NCBI GenBank assembly: GCA_030549495.1
Contig: JAUIRK010001018.1
Span: 139,001 to 203,000 of the forward strand
Source of the DNA: Nectonema munidae
Lineage: Eukaryota; Nematomorpha; Nectonematoida; Nectonematidae
Reading direction: 5' to 3'
DNA: 64,000 nucleotides
Part shown: piece after piece, positions 32,001-45,500 of the stretch
How the letters are laid out: each line of letters starts with the position of its first letter
Position numbering within the stretch: the first letter of the stretch is position 1
Notes under the pieces: generated by a model
Databases searched by the model: none
What the model was told of the DNA's origin: nothing
What the model saw: the letters and a program-made list of their open reading frames with translations, nothing else
Made by a program: the position numbers and the translations under genes

Positions 32001-32234
32001 ATTTCCTCCTTACAAAGTATAACGTTCATAATTTGATCATAATATTGCTTTCTTTCATTATTGTTTAACTTATATATTCTGTTTAAACAATTTTTTTTAT
32101 AATCTTTATATTTCTTATAAAATTATTATTATAAAGAAAATTATTTTGTACTAATATCATAAAAAATTTTTACTCTGATATATTTTTCTTAATCAACGTG
32201 TAGTGGCCTGTAATATTTTAATTTTTTTTTTTTT

Positions 32235-33257
32235 ATGACTGATCACAAATCTATAATTGTTAATAATCTTGAGAATATTATTGAGAAAATTGATACAATG
32301 AGTAAGAAGGACATAAAATCAGAGCTTTTACGTGTCTTAAATGATTGTAAAACAGAGTCACTCATAATATCCAAATTGGATCGAATTGAGAAATTTTTTT
32401 CTGATTCTCAAAATAATATTTCTAAACTAACTTATGCTCATGCTGTAAGCCTAACAAAAGAACCTCATTGGAATGCCAAAAATGAAAGTAAAAATTCAAT
32501 TTTTATAAAAGGGGAAACAAATGAAGATTTAAAGTTATTAAAAAATGTAATAAAAAATAAGGATAAAAATATATTTAAAAATACTAAAATAAACAAATTG
32601 ACTATTAAAGAAAACGTTATCAAAATTGATTTTCCCGATATTAAAAATATGAGTGCTGCAGAGTCTGAATTATCCAATTTAAAAGATCAATCTCAGTACA
32701 AATTCATTTGTTCAAAACCTAAATCTATCTTTCCCAAGATAATTATTAGAGGTGTTGATATAGACTTATCCAAAACCGAAATATTGAAATCTATACTTAA
32801 AAAAATGAAGAAATATCTGATATTGTAAATAAAGGAAAAACCTTTGAAATTATTTTCGAAAAAAATGGCAAATCTAAAAATGTAAAATCTGTTATATTTA
32901 GGATTGATCCTGAAATAAGAAAATTTCTTGAATGCAATAATAATCAAATTTTCATTGAGTTTAAATGCTTTAGAATAAATGATTTTTTTTATGTGAAACA
33001 TTGTTCAAACTGTCTAATGTTTGGGCATACTAAAACTAACTGTAAGCATACAAATAAGGAAATATGTGTGTACTGTGCTGAAAATCATGAATCAAATAGT
33101 TGTTCCTTTAAAGATTGTCCAGATAAGTATACCTGTTACTCGTGTTCAGTAAACAAATACTAACAAAAATCATCATGTTATGTCGCATCTATGTCCTTCA
33201 TATTTAAAAAATTTAGCAATAGTAAAATCTCTTACTTCATACACCTCAAATGAATAA
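32235..33257 (+). CDS. LINE ORF1 (zinc-knuckle), two frame slips
   Basis: Starts at ATG 32235 after a poly-T tract. The first 197 codons are polar and helical (MTDHKSIIVNNLENIIEKID...). The frame slips by one base in an A run near 32805-32815 and again near 33160. Reading on, the C-terminus has knuckles CSNCLMFGHTKTNC and CVYCAENHESNSC and a third His/Cys cluster from CYSCS to HHVMSHLC. The last codon frame ends at TAA 33255-33257, overlapping the ATG of ORF2 (33250) by 8 nt, a layout suited to coupled re-initiation. As the sequence stands the protein is truncated at 32826-32828. Confidence 0.7.
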
Positions 33258-35937
33258 ACAAAACATATCTGATTTATATGATTTTGATATATTTTCTGAA
33301 CTTTCTTTGGAAATTAATAAAACTAAATACTTAAATGAAGACGATATATCTTTGCTTTATAGAGAAAATATTTCACTTACCTCATTATCCATAATACATT
33401 TAAACATCAGAAGTCTTTTTGCAAATTTTTCTAACTTTTCGATTTTTTTGAGTTCTATTAATCTCCTTCCAGATTTTATAGTTTTTAGCGAAATATGGAA
33501 CTCAAGTGATACTGTAAAATATAACTTAAATGGTTATAACTCGATTTTTAAAGAAAGAAACCGAACTGGAGGCGGTGTATGTATTTATTATAAAAGTATT
33601 TATAAATTAGTGCTTTATAATTCAAATGAAAATGTTGAATCACCTGCTGATTTTCTTTTAGGTCAGTTCATAGTTTTTGATACAAAGGTTTCCATACTAG
33701 CTGTTTATAGACCCCCTAACCTTTTGATTTCAGACTTTCTCTTATCTCTAAATCAGTTTATTAAGTTGATTAAAAACGAGTTTTTTTTTGTTGCTGGAGA
33801 TTTTAACATAAACCTCTTGAATATATATGAAAATAGGCATGCTTTGGATTTTCTTTGTTTGATGCTTGAAAATGGTTTAATCCCAGCCATTTCTAAACCG
33901 ACACGTCTGGCAAATTCAAAAACTTTAATAGACAATATATTTACAAATCAATTAGTGAACAATACTTCCTATAATATAAATGCCCTTATAAGCGATCATT
34001 GTGTCAATTTTCTAAGACTACCTTTTTTAAAAAACAGAAGCGTGTTAACAAAAGTTTTAAAAAGAAAATTTTCACCTCAAGCTTATGAATTGTTCTTTTC
34101 TAAATTGTCAGTTGCAAATTTTGAATATTGTTATTTTTCAAAAAACGTTAATCAAATTTATGAATGTTTTGATGGAATTATTCACGACTGTTTTACCAAA
34201 TGCTTTCCTTTAGTTTCAGTCAAACAAAAGAAACCAAATTTACCCTGGTATACACAAGAATTAGCTGCATTAAATCGTCTAAAAATTCGTTACTATAAAA
34301 AATTTAGAAAAAACCCTTCATTTCATAATAAATTTCGTTATAAAAATGTTGTGAAAAATTACAAAATTAAAGTTAATCATACAAAATCGCAGTATTACTG
34401 TTCAAAGCTATCTACATGTGATCATAAATCACTATGGCCTGTCTTGAACACATTGATGAAAAATAAAGCAACTGCTCCCAATATTGATTTGGATATTCAA
34501 GGTTTCACAGATATCTTTTCTTTAGAACCAGACGAATCGAACCTCGAAAGTTCTTTTATTTACCTAGAGTCTTTTTTACCGTCTCAATTATCTTCTTTTT
34601 ACTTTAGTAAAATCACAATTGATGATATAAATATAGCTGTGAGCAGTTTGAATAACAAGAAATCTTCGGGCCTAGATGAAATAAACTTGAAATTACTTAT
34701 ATATATTTTGCCTATCATCCGTAATATTCTTGTTCATATATTCAATTCTTCTATACAACAAGGTATTTTTCCAGACAAACTAAAAATTGCAAAAGTTCTG
34801 CCAATTCTGAAACCTAATAAACAGCCTACCATATTCAGCTCGTATAGACCTATTTCTTTGTTATCAAGCTTTGCTAAAATTTTTGAGAAAGTTATTTTTA
34901 CGAAATTGAGTAACTATCTTAACAAAATAAATTTCTTCTATAAACATCAATTTGGTTTTCGGCCTAATAAATCAACCACGGATGCCCTATCAGAACTATC
35001 ATTATCTGTAGCAACAGCTTATGAACAAAAAGCTAAATTGTTATGTTTCTTCTTAGACTTTTCTAAGGCGTTCGATACTGTGAATCACCATATCTTACTA
35101 TATAAAATTAGAAAGTTGGGCATCAGAGGCTGTTTTTATAATTTGATCCAGGACTATTTATCTTTTAGAAAAAATTTTATATTTTTCAATAATTTTTATT
35201 CCGACGGCTATTATTCTAAGTCTGGTGTTCCTCAAGGATCAATCTTAGGTCCGCTATTGTTTTTAATTTACATAAATGACATACACAAGTGTTTAGACAA
35301 TCATAGCAAACTTATCATGTATGCAGATGATTTAACTCTAATGTTTAATACAAAAAATTCTGATCATCATGCCATTCAAGCTTCACTTAAAAACATTACT
35401 AATTGGTGTGATTTTAATAAAATAAAAATTAATCATGAGAAAAGTAACTTTATAATATTTTCCAAAAGACCAGTAAACTCTACCCCATCTTTTTATTTGA
35501 ATAATGTTAGTATCAAAAGAGTTAGCCGAATAAAATTTCTTGGAGTAACACTAGAAGAAAATTTTTCCTTTTCCACTCATATTAATAATATTTGCATAAA
35601 AATCTCTAGAATTTTAGGTTGCCTGAAAAAATTGCAAACTTACTTACCTACTAATGCACGAAAGACCCTTTATTATTCCCATGTATTTTCACACTTAAGT
35701 TATGCAAACCTATTATGGGGCTCTAACAATCAAACGCATCTGGTAAAACTATCAAAGTTAATGAAAAAATTTTACAAATTCATAAACGAAAAAAGTGATC
35801 AAGAAATCAAAATTTTAAATATATATCAAATTAACTCAGTTTCATCCCTCATGTTTTATTATAAACAATATGTAAAACGAGGAGAATATCACGGTCTTTT
35901 TGTTCCAAATAGTTCAGTTCATGATCATCTAACCTAA
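33250..35937 (+). CDS. LINE ORF2: APE endonuclease and reverse transcriptase, 895 residues
   Basis: This is the longest open frame in the window. The N-terminal APE-like endonuclease starts near residue 50 (IIHLNIRSL), with GGGVCIYY near 113, AGDFNINLL near 183 and an ISDHCVNF motif near 246. The reverse transcriptase follows: YRPISLLSSFAKIFEK, GFRPNKSTTDAL near 570, FLDFSKAFDTVNHHIL near 600, GVPQGSILGPLLFLIYINDI near 658, the catalytic YADD at 691-694, and KFLGVTLEENF near 762. All key catalytic residues are present. The frame stops at 35935-35937, but homology continues in another frame just after it (RQHSKLHIPRFN, then ILNLANKLLN) to about 36100, so a small slip has cut some 50 residues from the tail. 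Jockey-superfamily by domain order. Confidence 0.85.
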   Translation: MNKQNISDLYDFDIFSELSLEINKTKYLNEDDISLLYRENISLTSLSIIHLNIRSLFANFSNFSIFLSSINLLPDFIVFSEIWNSSDTVKYNLNGYNSIFKERNRTGGGVCIYYKSIYKLVLYNSNENVESPADFLLGQFIVFDTKVSILAVYRPPNLLISDFLLSLNQFIKLIKNEFFFVAGDFNINLLNIYENRHALDFLCLMLENGLIPAISKPTRLANSKTLIDNIFTNQLVNNTSYNINALISDHCVNFLRLPFLKNRSVLTKVLKRKFSPQAYELFFSKLSVANFEYCYFSKNVNQIYECFDGIIHDCFTKCFPLVSVKQKKPNLPWYTQELAALNRLKIRYYKKFRKNPSFHNKFRYKNVVKNYKIKVNHTKSQYYCSKLSTCDHKSLWPVLNTLMKNKATAPNIDLDIQGFTDIFSLEPDESNLESSFIYLESFLPSQLSSFYFSKITIDDINIAVSSLNNKKSSGLDEINLKLLIYILPIIRNILVHIFNSSIQQGIFPDKLKIAKVLPILKPNKQPTIFSSYRPISLLSSFAKIFEKVIFTKLSNYLNKINFFYKHQFGFRPNKSTTDALSELSLSVATAYEQKAKLLCFFLDFSKAFDTVNHHILLYKIRKLGIRGCFYNLIQDYLSFRKNFIFFNNFYSDGYYSKSGVPQGSILGPLLFLIYINDIHKCLDNHSKLIMYADDLTLMFNTKNSDHHAIQASLKNITNWCDFNKIKINHEKSNFIIFSKRPVNSTPSFYLNNVSIKRVSRIKFLGVTLEENFSFSTHINNICIKISRILGCLKKLQTYLPTNARKTLYYSHVFSHLSYANLLWGSNNQTHLVKLSKLMKKFYKFINEKSDQEIKILNIYQINSVSSLMFYYKQYVKRGEYHGLFVPNSSVHDHLT

Positions 35938-36581
35938 CCAGACAACATAGTAAATTGCACATTCCGAGATTTAATGAAAATTCTAATTTCAGAAATATTT
36001 ACTTTCGGATATTGAATCTTGCTAATAAATTGTTAAACAAACTCAATATTTCCAACAAAAAATTTTTTCGAAAATCCGTGGTAAAACTACTACTAAAATA
36101 ACTTCACTACACTTTTCTTCTCCTTTAAATATATCCAAATATAAAATTTTATATAATAACAATACATTAAATTAAATATTATTTATCATTTTTAGGCTGT
36201 ATATACATATTATATATATATATATATGTAACATATTAAATAATCTCAATATGTAAAAAATATTTTCATTATTGCTGTCTTTTTTCCCTCTGTTTTTTTT
36301 TAAAATATGTGTAGTATAAACTTTGGAGACCAGTCATCTCGATGGATAGTTTTATCCCTTTGTCTTCTCTCCTCTAAAGTGATCTTCAGTGAATTGAATA
36401 TATATAACCTTCAAACTCTTCATTGAATAAATTTTTTCGTCATTCTGGTGATGAAAATTTGCAGTTTTCTAAAGATTTATCATTTTTTTTTTTCTCTTAT
36501 TTAAATGAATGTGTGTATAAATTTATGAAGTCCTTTATTCCTCATGTAATTTTGCTCTTGTGTAAATGAATAAATTATTAT

Positions 36582-36616
<35 letters not shown>

Positions 36617-36619
36617 TGT

Positions 36620-37349
36620 ACTTTATAATTAAAATAAATTTATTGGCTCTGTTGGAAATTTAGGGTATTAATACTGAAATCCTGAGTTCTATTCATGATA
36701 GTGACATTGATATAATATATTAAGTTTGGTAAGATTATTCTTTTAATGGACACAATATCCACTTTTAATAAAAATCGAAAAATTAAAAAAAAACAAATAA
36801 GCATTTAATTACATATATTATGTATTTTCCATTTATATATTCATTTATCCATAATGTTGGGTAAATAAAATTTACAATTCCTATTAGTGTCCATAATCTT
36901 TTTTTTCTTAATTCCCGTTTTACTCATGACAAGTTCTCATAACCGTACCAAATGAGCATATGCAAAATGGGAAATGTTATATTACTAATATAATTATATA
37001 TTTACATTAGATCATATTAGTTATGCATGAAATTTATAAAAGCATTTATAAAGGAATTAGGTGCTTTTTTTTATTTGACAAAAATTATTCCAGTACATGC
37101 TTTAAAAATTAGTTCGTTTTTGTCGAACAAGAGATGATTTAGTCTTCCTGGAAACTTCTAAATATCTTATTAAAGATCCCCATCTTACCTATCCTTGTGT
37201 TTTAAGAAAGATATTAATAACGTTTTCCTACTTTCATCTCCAAGCAAAATATTAAATAAAAATCCAAAAAAAAAAAGAATTTATAATTTTTGTTCAATAA
37301 ATTTTTTAGTCTCCTCCTTAGCACTTTCTTTAAAAACTGAAAACCTAGC
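36620..37349. other. AT-rich intergenic DNA, nothing recognised
   Basis: No coding or repeat signal that I can support. Confidence 0.4.
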
Positions 37350-38110
37350 ATTTGCGCTTTACTTCCAAAATTTGTCTCCAAAAATATTGATCTAAATTTT
37401 AATGAAATATATGTTTTTATATCAAAGTGGGCATACTAGTTTCATTTCTAGACTCAGTTTTTTCATTTAGAGTTTTTAAAATATCTGTCAGTGTCAATCA
37501 AATTTGCGGTCGACGATTGAAAACTATCTCCAAATCCGTTGGATATAATTTTCGATTTTTAGTATTCAAAAAAGAAAGATGTTAAACATAAAATTTAGCT
37601 TATTTACAGTGCGATATTTTCCTTACTTGATATATAAAAATTGTTTCTTTATTTAGAAGCAAACTCAATCAAAATCAGTAATTAATTATTTATATACATT
37701 TAAAATGATAAAACTCTTCTTTTTAGTGCAATAAAAACCTGACGAAATCACGGTATATTTAAGCAGTCTTTATACAATTTACACGTATTGGTTTTTTGAT
37801 GTATAGACAAATATTTTTCAAATTTAAATAAAATATCTGTTTTTATACCAAATTGAAGATGCTGGTTTCATTTTTGCTTCAATTAGATTTGCGGTTTACG
37901 TTAACTGTCGAAAAGTATTTTCAAAATTTCAAATAAAATATCTGTTTTTATACCAAATGACTATGTTTATTTTATTTTTGTACTCTATTTTGGCTAATAA
38001 GGTTAAAATATCTAGGAGTGTCCATTTAATTAGTGATGTATGCCTGAAAATCAGTTTTTCGAAAAAAATCATATCTGTAAAATTTTATCATAAAATCGTT
38101 ATATATTGGT
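37350..38110 (+). repeat. Dispersed ~150-bp tandem repeat, array 4
   Basis: GCGCTTTACTTCCAAAATTT and GCGGTCGACGATTGAAAACT start units at 37353 and 37507 (154 bp), with GCGGTTTACGTTAACTGTCG near 37871. TTTTTATACCAAATGACTATG and TTTCATTTNTG blocks recur between them. Confidence 0.6.
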
Positions 38111-39076
38111 TATATATTAAAAATATAAATATTTTTTATATTCTTTGTCTTATAATACTTTCTTCAAACATGTTGAGAATGAAATATTTATCGAAAAAAA
38201 CAAAACATATTATAAAATCTTTTGAAGATTAGTACCTATGATCAAAAGAAATCATTTTTAAAACAAACTATGAATCTTGATTAAATTGAAAAATTATCAT
38301 GTTCCAATGAACTAGAAAGTGGTTTACTGATTTAATATTGGGTGATTCAAAAAAGATTTTGACCATGAAAAAGAAGCTCCTCTTTTGCAAATGAATGGAT
38401 CTTTCTCTGAATATTATCACTTAAAAAATGTAACTTCATCAAATATATATAACACATAATAATCGACAATTCATTTTTAACATTCATAAGGACAATTTCT
38501 GGCTATACCATTAAATTTCGATCAAAATGAATTATTTTCATATTTCGCTTGTATTTAGAAAACTTTTTAGGAAAATTTAAATCCTGAAAGTAGAATTTGG
38601 GAACGAAACATTTAGTACTATTTTTTTCCAAGTTATTTTTTTATTACTTCTTTTATTGCCCCAAATTAACACGATATCACACCTTTTTTCCTGGGATTTC
38701 AAATTCTAAAAGGAGCTTTTTCAGCTACTTTTATAATGATTCTTTTCTGAAACAATTTGAAATATTGCCACCTGCAATTATTGGAAGCCTTCCTTTTTAG
38801 ACTTTTACTCGCATTACTTTGATTTCCGTCTTTGGCATCTCTACTTCTCCAAACGATGCATGCTTAGAAAGTAATAACAAAGTATAGTGACATTTTTAAC
38901 CCTTGCTTACACACTCCTACCTCATCTAAACTTTGATATTAATTTTTTCATCAGCTGATTGAAAATAAAAATAGTTCATGCTATTTTTGTTGTTTTTAGT
39001 CAATCGATCACTTTTACAAAATAATAATACGGATAGAAAAAGACTCTAAGTCTTAGAAAGACTAGAGTTTTTTTTA
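38111..39076. other. Upstream region of DHPS, no gene recognised
   Basis: AT-rich with one sizeable + open stretch (38597-38800) that has no motif. Nothing here can be called a promoter with confidence. Confidence 0.35.
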
Positions 39077-39168
39077 CAAAAATGAAAAACTGTTCACGAA
39101 CCCCCTGACACGCAGACATGGACCCCTCAAGGGTTGGTGGACCGCAGGTTAAATAGCACTGGTCTTAT
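39077..39168 (-). mobile_element. hAT-like terminal remnant
   Basis: On the minus strand CAGTGCTATTTAACCTGCGG, then TCCACCAACCCTTGAGGGG and CCATG: the common CAGTGNTTNTNAACCTGNGGTCC end of hAT/Charlie-type elements. Only about 90 bp remain, 400 bp upstream of the DHPS start. Confidence 0.5.
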
Positions 39169-39523
39169 AAATAGGTACAAATAGGGTTTTCGGCTAAGAG
39201 TACACTGTTGCGTAATTAAAAGGTAAGCATATAAGTTAATTGTTTATCGTTACTCTTAGCTGTACATCGTGATAGTCATTAGCTATCTACAATACAAAAC
39301 AGTTCATATCAATTCTACATTGAATTTTTTTTACATTTTGAAATTAGAATTTGTGTTATAACCTAAAAGTATTATATGAATATGTATTATTTTTTTCTCA
39401 ATTAACTCATCACGGTTAGTTAAATATTTTCATTTATGGAAAATTTGCTAAGCCTATCTCATAAATAAAAACATTTAAAATCTAAATCACGTAATAAAAA
39501 TCAATGATTCTATTTATAAAGTG

Positions 39524-39548
39524 AGATCTTTCTTCTCATTTAGGGTGA
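39524..39548 (+). promoter_or_regulatory. Probable 5' UTR splice acceptor of DHPS
   Basis: TTTCTTCTCATTTAG (ending 39543) is a good acceptor, followed by only GGTGA before ATG 39549. An in-frame TGA lies immediately before that ATG, so translation should begin at 39549 or 39552, and an upstream non-coding exon is likely. Confidence 0.45.
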
Positions 39549-42500
39549 ATGATGAGTGGTGAGTCTTCTCGTAAAGATCTTTATGGGGAATTGTTTGGAG
39601 AAAAATGCTCGCCTTGTGATAAGTCGCAATGTGTATCCCAGATTGATTCACAGAGAACGCTCCTTCAAAACACTCTTTTATTGCAAAGCGCAAGAATGAA
39701 TCCACTAGCTTTTAAAGTGTCTTTTTTCATTTTTTTTCCAAAATAAATAGATATTTTTTTAAAGGTGAAAGGCTATGACTTTGATGAAGATGATGATGGC
39801 AGTGATGATGATCGAAATCAAGGTAGAACGTACAAAGGCATAGTAGAATCCTTCATATCAAATGGATTTCAGTCAAGCAACGTGGCTCTGGCGATTCAAG
39901 AAATAAATAAGATGGTTTATTTTTTGAATATCCACATAATGAAAAAATAATCTTTTCCTCTATGTGATGACTTTCATATACGATAGCAGTTTCTTTTTAG
40001 ATCTTTTTAATTGGGCATATTTTTCCTTCATGTATTGCCTCATTTTTAGATTTGACTTTGATAGTTTGTTTCATTGGAATTGAGTATTTTTATACAAAAT
40101 AATAACTAGTGTTTGCAAAGATTTTTAAAGTCAATAAGTGGTGTAATTTGATATACTTTTGATGCTGTTGAACATGACATTAAAGTGGTGTATAAATGAA
40201 GTAATTTTTGAATATAGATATTTAAAGACACTCGGCCTTTTCAACGTCAACGATAAACGATTTAAAGAACAGTAAAAGGTCTGACAATTCTTCGATGATA
40301 AAACTACAAGAACGCAGAAGGAATAGGGAAGAGAGATATTCAATTTGAATAATGAAACTATAAAATATAAACTTTTGCTAGGTATACGTGAGCTAAAGGG
40401 AATTTTTTAGAATAGTAATGAAACATCATACGATCTGTAGAAATTTTTCGCAAAGTGCGTGATAGCACCCGCAAGGGAGCGTTTTGATCTTAGAGGTCGC
40501 TGTGAAAATTTATGAGTATCAAGTATTCGATTTAAAAAATTTTTACTTGTTTGTGACAAAGAAATATTTTGTATACTTTTATGGTAGTTATATTTTGGAA
40601 AATAATTTATATCAAAAAAAGTTAAAATTCTATTCCCACTATTCCAAATTGAGTAAAATACCATCGATTGTATGGTAATGGATTTAGTGCTATAAATAAA
40701 ATTTTGAGTAATTAAAAAAATCTAACAATAATGTGAGAGTGGTGAATGGTGATATCAGAATTAATTTGAGTAACGTCAAATCTAACACTTTAATTTGGTA
40801 TGTAAACACTAAAGTTAAGGTTCACATAGAAATCTAAGCATTTTGTGAATTTGAAAGAAAATATATTTTATAACTAAAGTTAGTTTTTTTTCAAATAATG
40901 ACGCCTAAGGGGGAAAAATATCTTGTTTGGGAGCGTTGAATAGAAAAGTTTTGTAAAAACTGATCTATGCTGTCATCATGTGTAAGTATATTTATTATAT
41001 ATACTACACCATATGCATGTGGGTACGTGTTATATAATGTTAGTGTACAGAGTTATTACAAGTTATAGTTACATTGTATGTTTGTAGGCATTGTTACTAT
41101 ATATGTTACTGTCTTATTCTTGTTGGATTCTATACAATGTCATATAAATAACTATACTCGCTTCATACAATATACATGTTCTTATCTGATTGTATACGAT
41201 GTTGGCATTTAAAATTATTTTAAGCGTCTTATTTTGCAATCGAGTAGCATGTAATTTTTTAACTTGGAACATTTTCCGCCAAATCATTGGAATCGCGTGT
41301 TCTGTGATATATTTTTCCATTTTAAAAAGTTATTTTTGTGTCCCACATATGTTGACATTAGCCCGTGATGATATTATTGAATGCATTTCCACCAGGGATT
41401 TGCTTCTTGAATTAATTAATATTGAATAATTTTAGAAGTGAAATAGATTTGCAATTTTCAACTGCTTTTCCTTGTCTTGTTTCAAAATTTATTACAATTT
41501 AGTAATAGTAATCGATAATGCAAATTATAATCACTAATTTTCCTCATATAAAATTCGAATGGGAAACATAAATGTTTTAGGATCAAAAGTAACAACCTGA
41601 AAAGATAAAAACTTAGCAATGTTAAGAAAAAAAGATTTTTACCTTGCTCACCATATGACACCTTTTATCATTACCCACTTTTTTAGATTTATCACAGAAA
41701 TAGAGAAAAGATTCAAACAGATTTTAATGAACCAGCACTCCCATTTACTCTTTTTCTTGGATACACTTCCAATATGGTGAGTTGCGGACTTCGAGAAACA
41801 ATCAAATACCTCGTGAAACACAAACAGGTTTTCTTCCTTACATTCCGTCAAAATTAGCCTAAAATCCGTTACTTTAAGACTATCAAAGCCAATATAGTAA
41901 TTTTCATACTACAAGAAATTAAAAGAGTGTTTTTCCTTTTTAGCTTTGACTCTTTTTCAACGAGTTTAACACGATTTTTATTTTATCGGACACTGATGTC
42001 TTTTGTGTCTGAAGCGGTAAATGTGTATCAGTGATGATGGCAATAGACTGCTTCAGACATGACTATTTCAATTGGAACGCTTAACTCAAAGCACATTTAA
42101 ATTTGATGTCTATATCCTTTTACCTCATTGAAAAAATGGGTTATCGTTATTTGGAGCTAGCGGGTCACATGTGGGCTTCAGTATTGTCAAATGGAGCACG
42201 TGTCTTTTGAATTACACTGATATAAAGCCAGACACTATTATACTCTACTGCACTCATGATCTCCACTTTGCATTACATAAACAAAATACGCATTTTAAAA
42301 CAGTTTTTAACCTATTTTATCTTTTATGAGAAAATATCACATATTCTAGAGCAGCGTTGTTCAAACTTTTCTTCCTGCGACCCATAGCAAGAACCACAGT
42401 TTGCATCGCAACCCATAATACTTAGGTGTAATAAGACAAACTCTGATCACTAGGTTTATTTTTTTATGATCCGCTATAGAAAATAGTAATATTTTTAGAT

Positions 42501-45500
42501 TTTCTTCACTTTGCTCTCCCTTGATTTCCTTTCTTTTTTGTCACGACCCATTTTATTTTTCACGCGACCCACTGAAGGGTAACGCTGTCTTAAAACATTC
42601 GTCATGGGACTGACAGGTGTTTTATAAAATATCTCAAACCAAACTAGGATAACTTTTGCAAAATCATTTATATACTTTCCAGTTTTTAGAAATACGTTTA
42701 ATCCTCTATATTGAATTTCTTCAATCTTCTAAGCTAAGATTTTATCTTATGCATGCGCAACCTTTTGCCTCTATAGAATTTGGAAATCGAAAAATAAAGT
42801 AGAATCTATCGAGCCAAATACCATATTTTTGTGATTAATTTGAGTTTATTTATGATTTACACTCGATAAACCTACCTTTAGAATTTTTTTTATCTTCTTT
42901 CTATTAGATTTTAGAATTATTTATATGTTGCCATCAATTAAGAGCTTAATTTGTATATTTAATATTGGTTTTTGAATTTGTGATTCTTTATCCTTTAATT
43001 TCTTAATCTCTTTATACAGTAAACCGAAACTTTATGGGGGTAATAAATTTTTTTGTTTATCAATGATTTCGGTGTACAAAAGATTTTAATCATTCAAAAA
43101 ATAATTTTTTTTTTGTGCAGTGGTTATTAATATTCGAGAAAACTTTAAAACGAAAAAATATAATTATAGAAAGTTTACATCCATCCAAAGTTGCTTGCTT
43201 TGCATTTATTTTACTTTTAGCTATTGAGATAAATTGTTCATTTATTTGAGTTGATTTGAGCGAGCTTGTTTCTTCTGTACAGGCAAAAGCTTCATCTTTC
43301 AAAATGTGAGCTCGTCTCAACATTTTGGGTGCTGACCAGGATACGTGAATGTCATCGTAGTCAAACTTAAACATGTGCGATAAGATTCTGTTTGTAAATT
43401 ATGAGGGAGGATTGCAATGAATTCTTTGTATATAACCTGGATTAGGAGTTGGGGGCATTTGTGTCATTCAGATTCCTCTGTCTTGATCTAGGGAAAGCAG
43501 GTTTTGTCAGGATATGCCTAGCAACTGTTTACGAATGAAAGGATTAGAGGTATTGAAAGAAATATGTATGAACTAAATTGAAGAGTGGTGGGGAATGTTT
43601 TTGATATACGAGTAGTCACTTGTGTATGCAAAGAGTAGGCTTGGGAGTTATAGTGTCCATAAAAGGGTTGATAAGCTTGAGGCAGAGAATTTCGGAAAGG
43701 CATTCTCCTTAAAGCTAGGAGAGACAAAGTGTATCGAATGCCTGGGGAGATTTGTGATAAAAGATTAAGCATTCGTTAAAAAGGTAGTTGAAAGTGAATT
43801 TAATTATGTAGCTTGATGTTTTTAAATCTGCATGTTGAGGATGATGACTGGATGCCATGATTAATCCTCAAATGCATGAAATATTTGACTTTTTTTTATT
43901 ACATAAAATGGGTCTTTTGGGACCCATATATTTTTTTATGTCTAATCACTATAATTTGTTCACCATTACTGATTAAATGTTAAAAATGAATATTAAAAAT
44001 TTTTATTTCAAAATAAAAATCTAAAAAAATATTTATTTACACTTGGGGAAACATGAAAATTGCTCATTTTTTTTGAATGCTGTGCACAAACCACATTTGA
44101 ACATTTTTTACACACTCTTGAAGACTTTCTATCTTTGGTACACATATAACATCTTTTTCTTTTTGATTTACTTTCACATGTTTTTTTTAGAATTATTTTT
44201 TATGTTTATTCCACAAATTTGAATTGAGTCTGGGATATTCTTTGACAGTCCAACCAAAGATATAGTTCTCATTTCTATCAACGGTTTTATTAGAATCATG
44301 CCTAATTCCTGCAAAAATATTCTTCTTCTATGGCTGCATTTCATATTCCATTCTTTGTTTTGACTTATAAATTATACAAAAGAGTTGATACCTGCTAAAT
44401 TCAAGAGATTCATAAAATAAGCCAACCGCCATCTTTTTGTTCTACTTTGGACACTATAAAAATGGCATAATTGATCTACGGTGTCAACAGCCCCTTTTGT
44501 TTGGTTATAATAAATAATAACATCAGGATTACCAGTAGCATGCATCAATTTTATCATCATGATGCATTGTTGATAAGAGTAAAACGCTTTGGTTTTTCTT
44601 TGGCACATAAGAACAAAGGTTTGATTATTATGAAATCTAAATAGAGATAATCCTAAACTCCAAAGGTATATAAGCTTTGTTTTTGCGTAAAGTACCAACA
44701 ATTGTAGTTTTTTTTAAAAGAAAGTCTGAAGCAAGAGAAAAATCGGTAAAATAATTATCCATAGTGATGTTTATTCTAGAAAAAAGTATATCTTCAGATA
44801 GTTTGCATACTACTTTGTTGGCAAGCTTTATTGTTTGAACTGCATTCTCTTTTCCAATGTGAGACAGTCCATTGCATATTTAGCCAGTATTACAATCAAC
44901 CAAAAGCAAAGTTCATGAGACGGAGTATAAACCTTTTTACAAATAACTCCCAAACATTTCTAAAAGCTGCTAACTTGTCATTTAATAGTTTTATCATCAA
45001 ATCCTAAGTTGGCAAGAATAGATTCAAATCTATTTATTGACATTGTAGCTTTAAAAATTGGCCTGCCAAAAGGTCCTTCACTCTATAAATTTCGAATACT
45101 TTCATGATTACCTTTACATACACCAAGAAGATAATGTAATCCTAAAAAGGCAAGTATTTCAGCGTGGTTTATTTTTTTACACCCTTTGTTTTTTATTTCA
45201 GCATGCTTATTAGTTGATAATAAAATCTCAGAAATTATCTTCTCTGTAAAAAACAACCTGAATGATTGAAGAGGTTCATCTATATGCATTTTTGTACCCC
45301 AATTCAAAGAAAAAATGTTTGCCAATTCTGTCCTTTTTTGGAGGTGCTTTTGGAACCCATTCTTTTCCAGATTTTGATGTAAACTTTGTAGTCAGCTCTT
45401 CAAAAGGTAAGTAAAAATTGTTTTGAACAATTGTATTCACTGGATCATCTACACATTCCATATCAATTTCTGTATCAGACAAATATGATGAACCATCTGT

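Larger units (their letters stand above)
32200..36613 (+). mobile_element. Near full-length Jockey-superfamily LINE
   Basis: Spans a T-rich 5' edge, ORF1, ORF2, a 3' UTR of about 500 bp with a TATATATA run at 36210, an AATAAATTATTATTATT end and a pure A tail at 36586-36613. Only three small frame slips (two in ORF1, one at the ORF2 end) separate it from an intact copy, so it is the youngest repeat in the window. The border before ORF1 and the target duplication are not clear. Confidence 0.75.
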
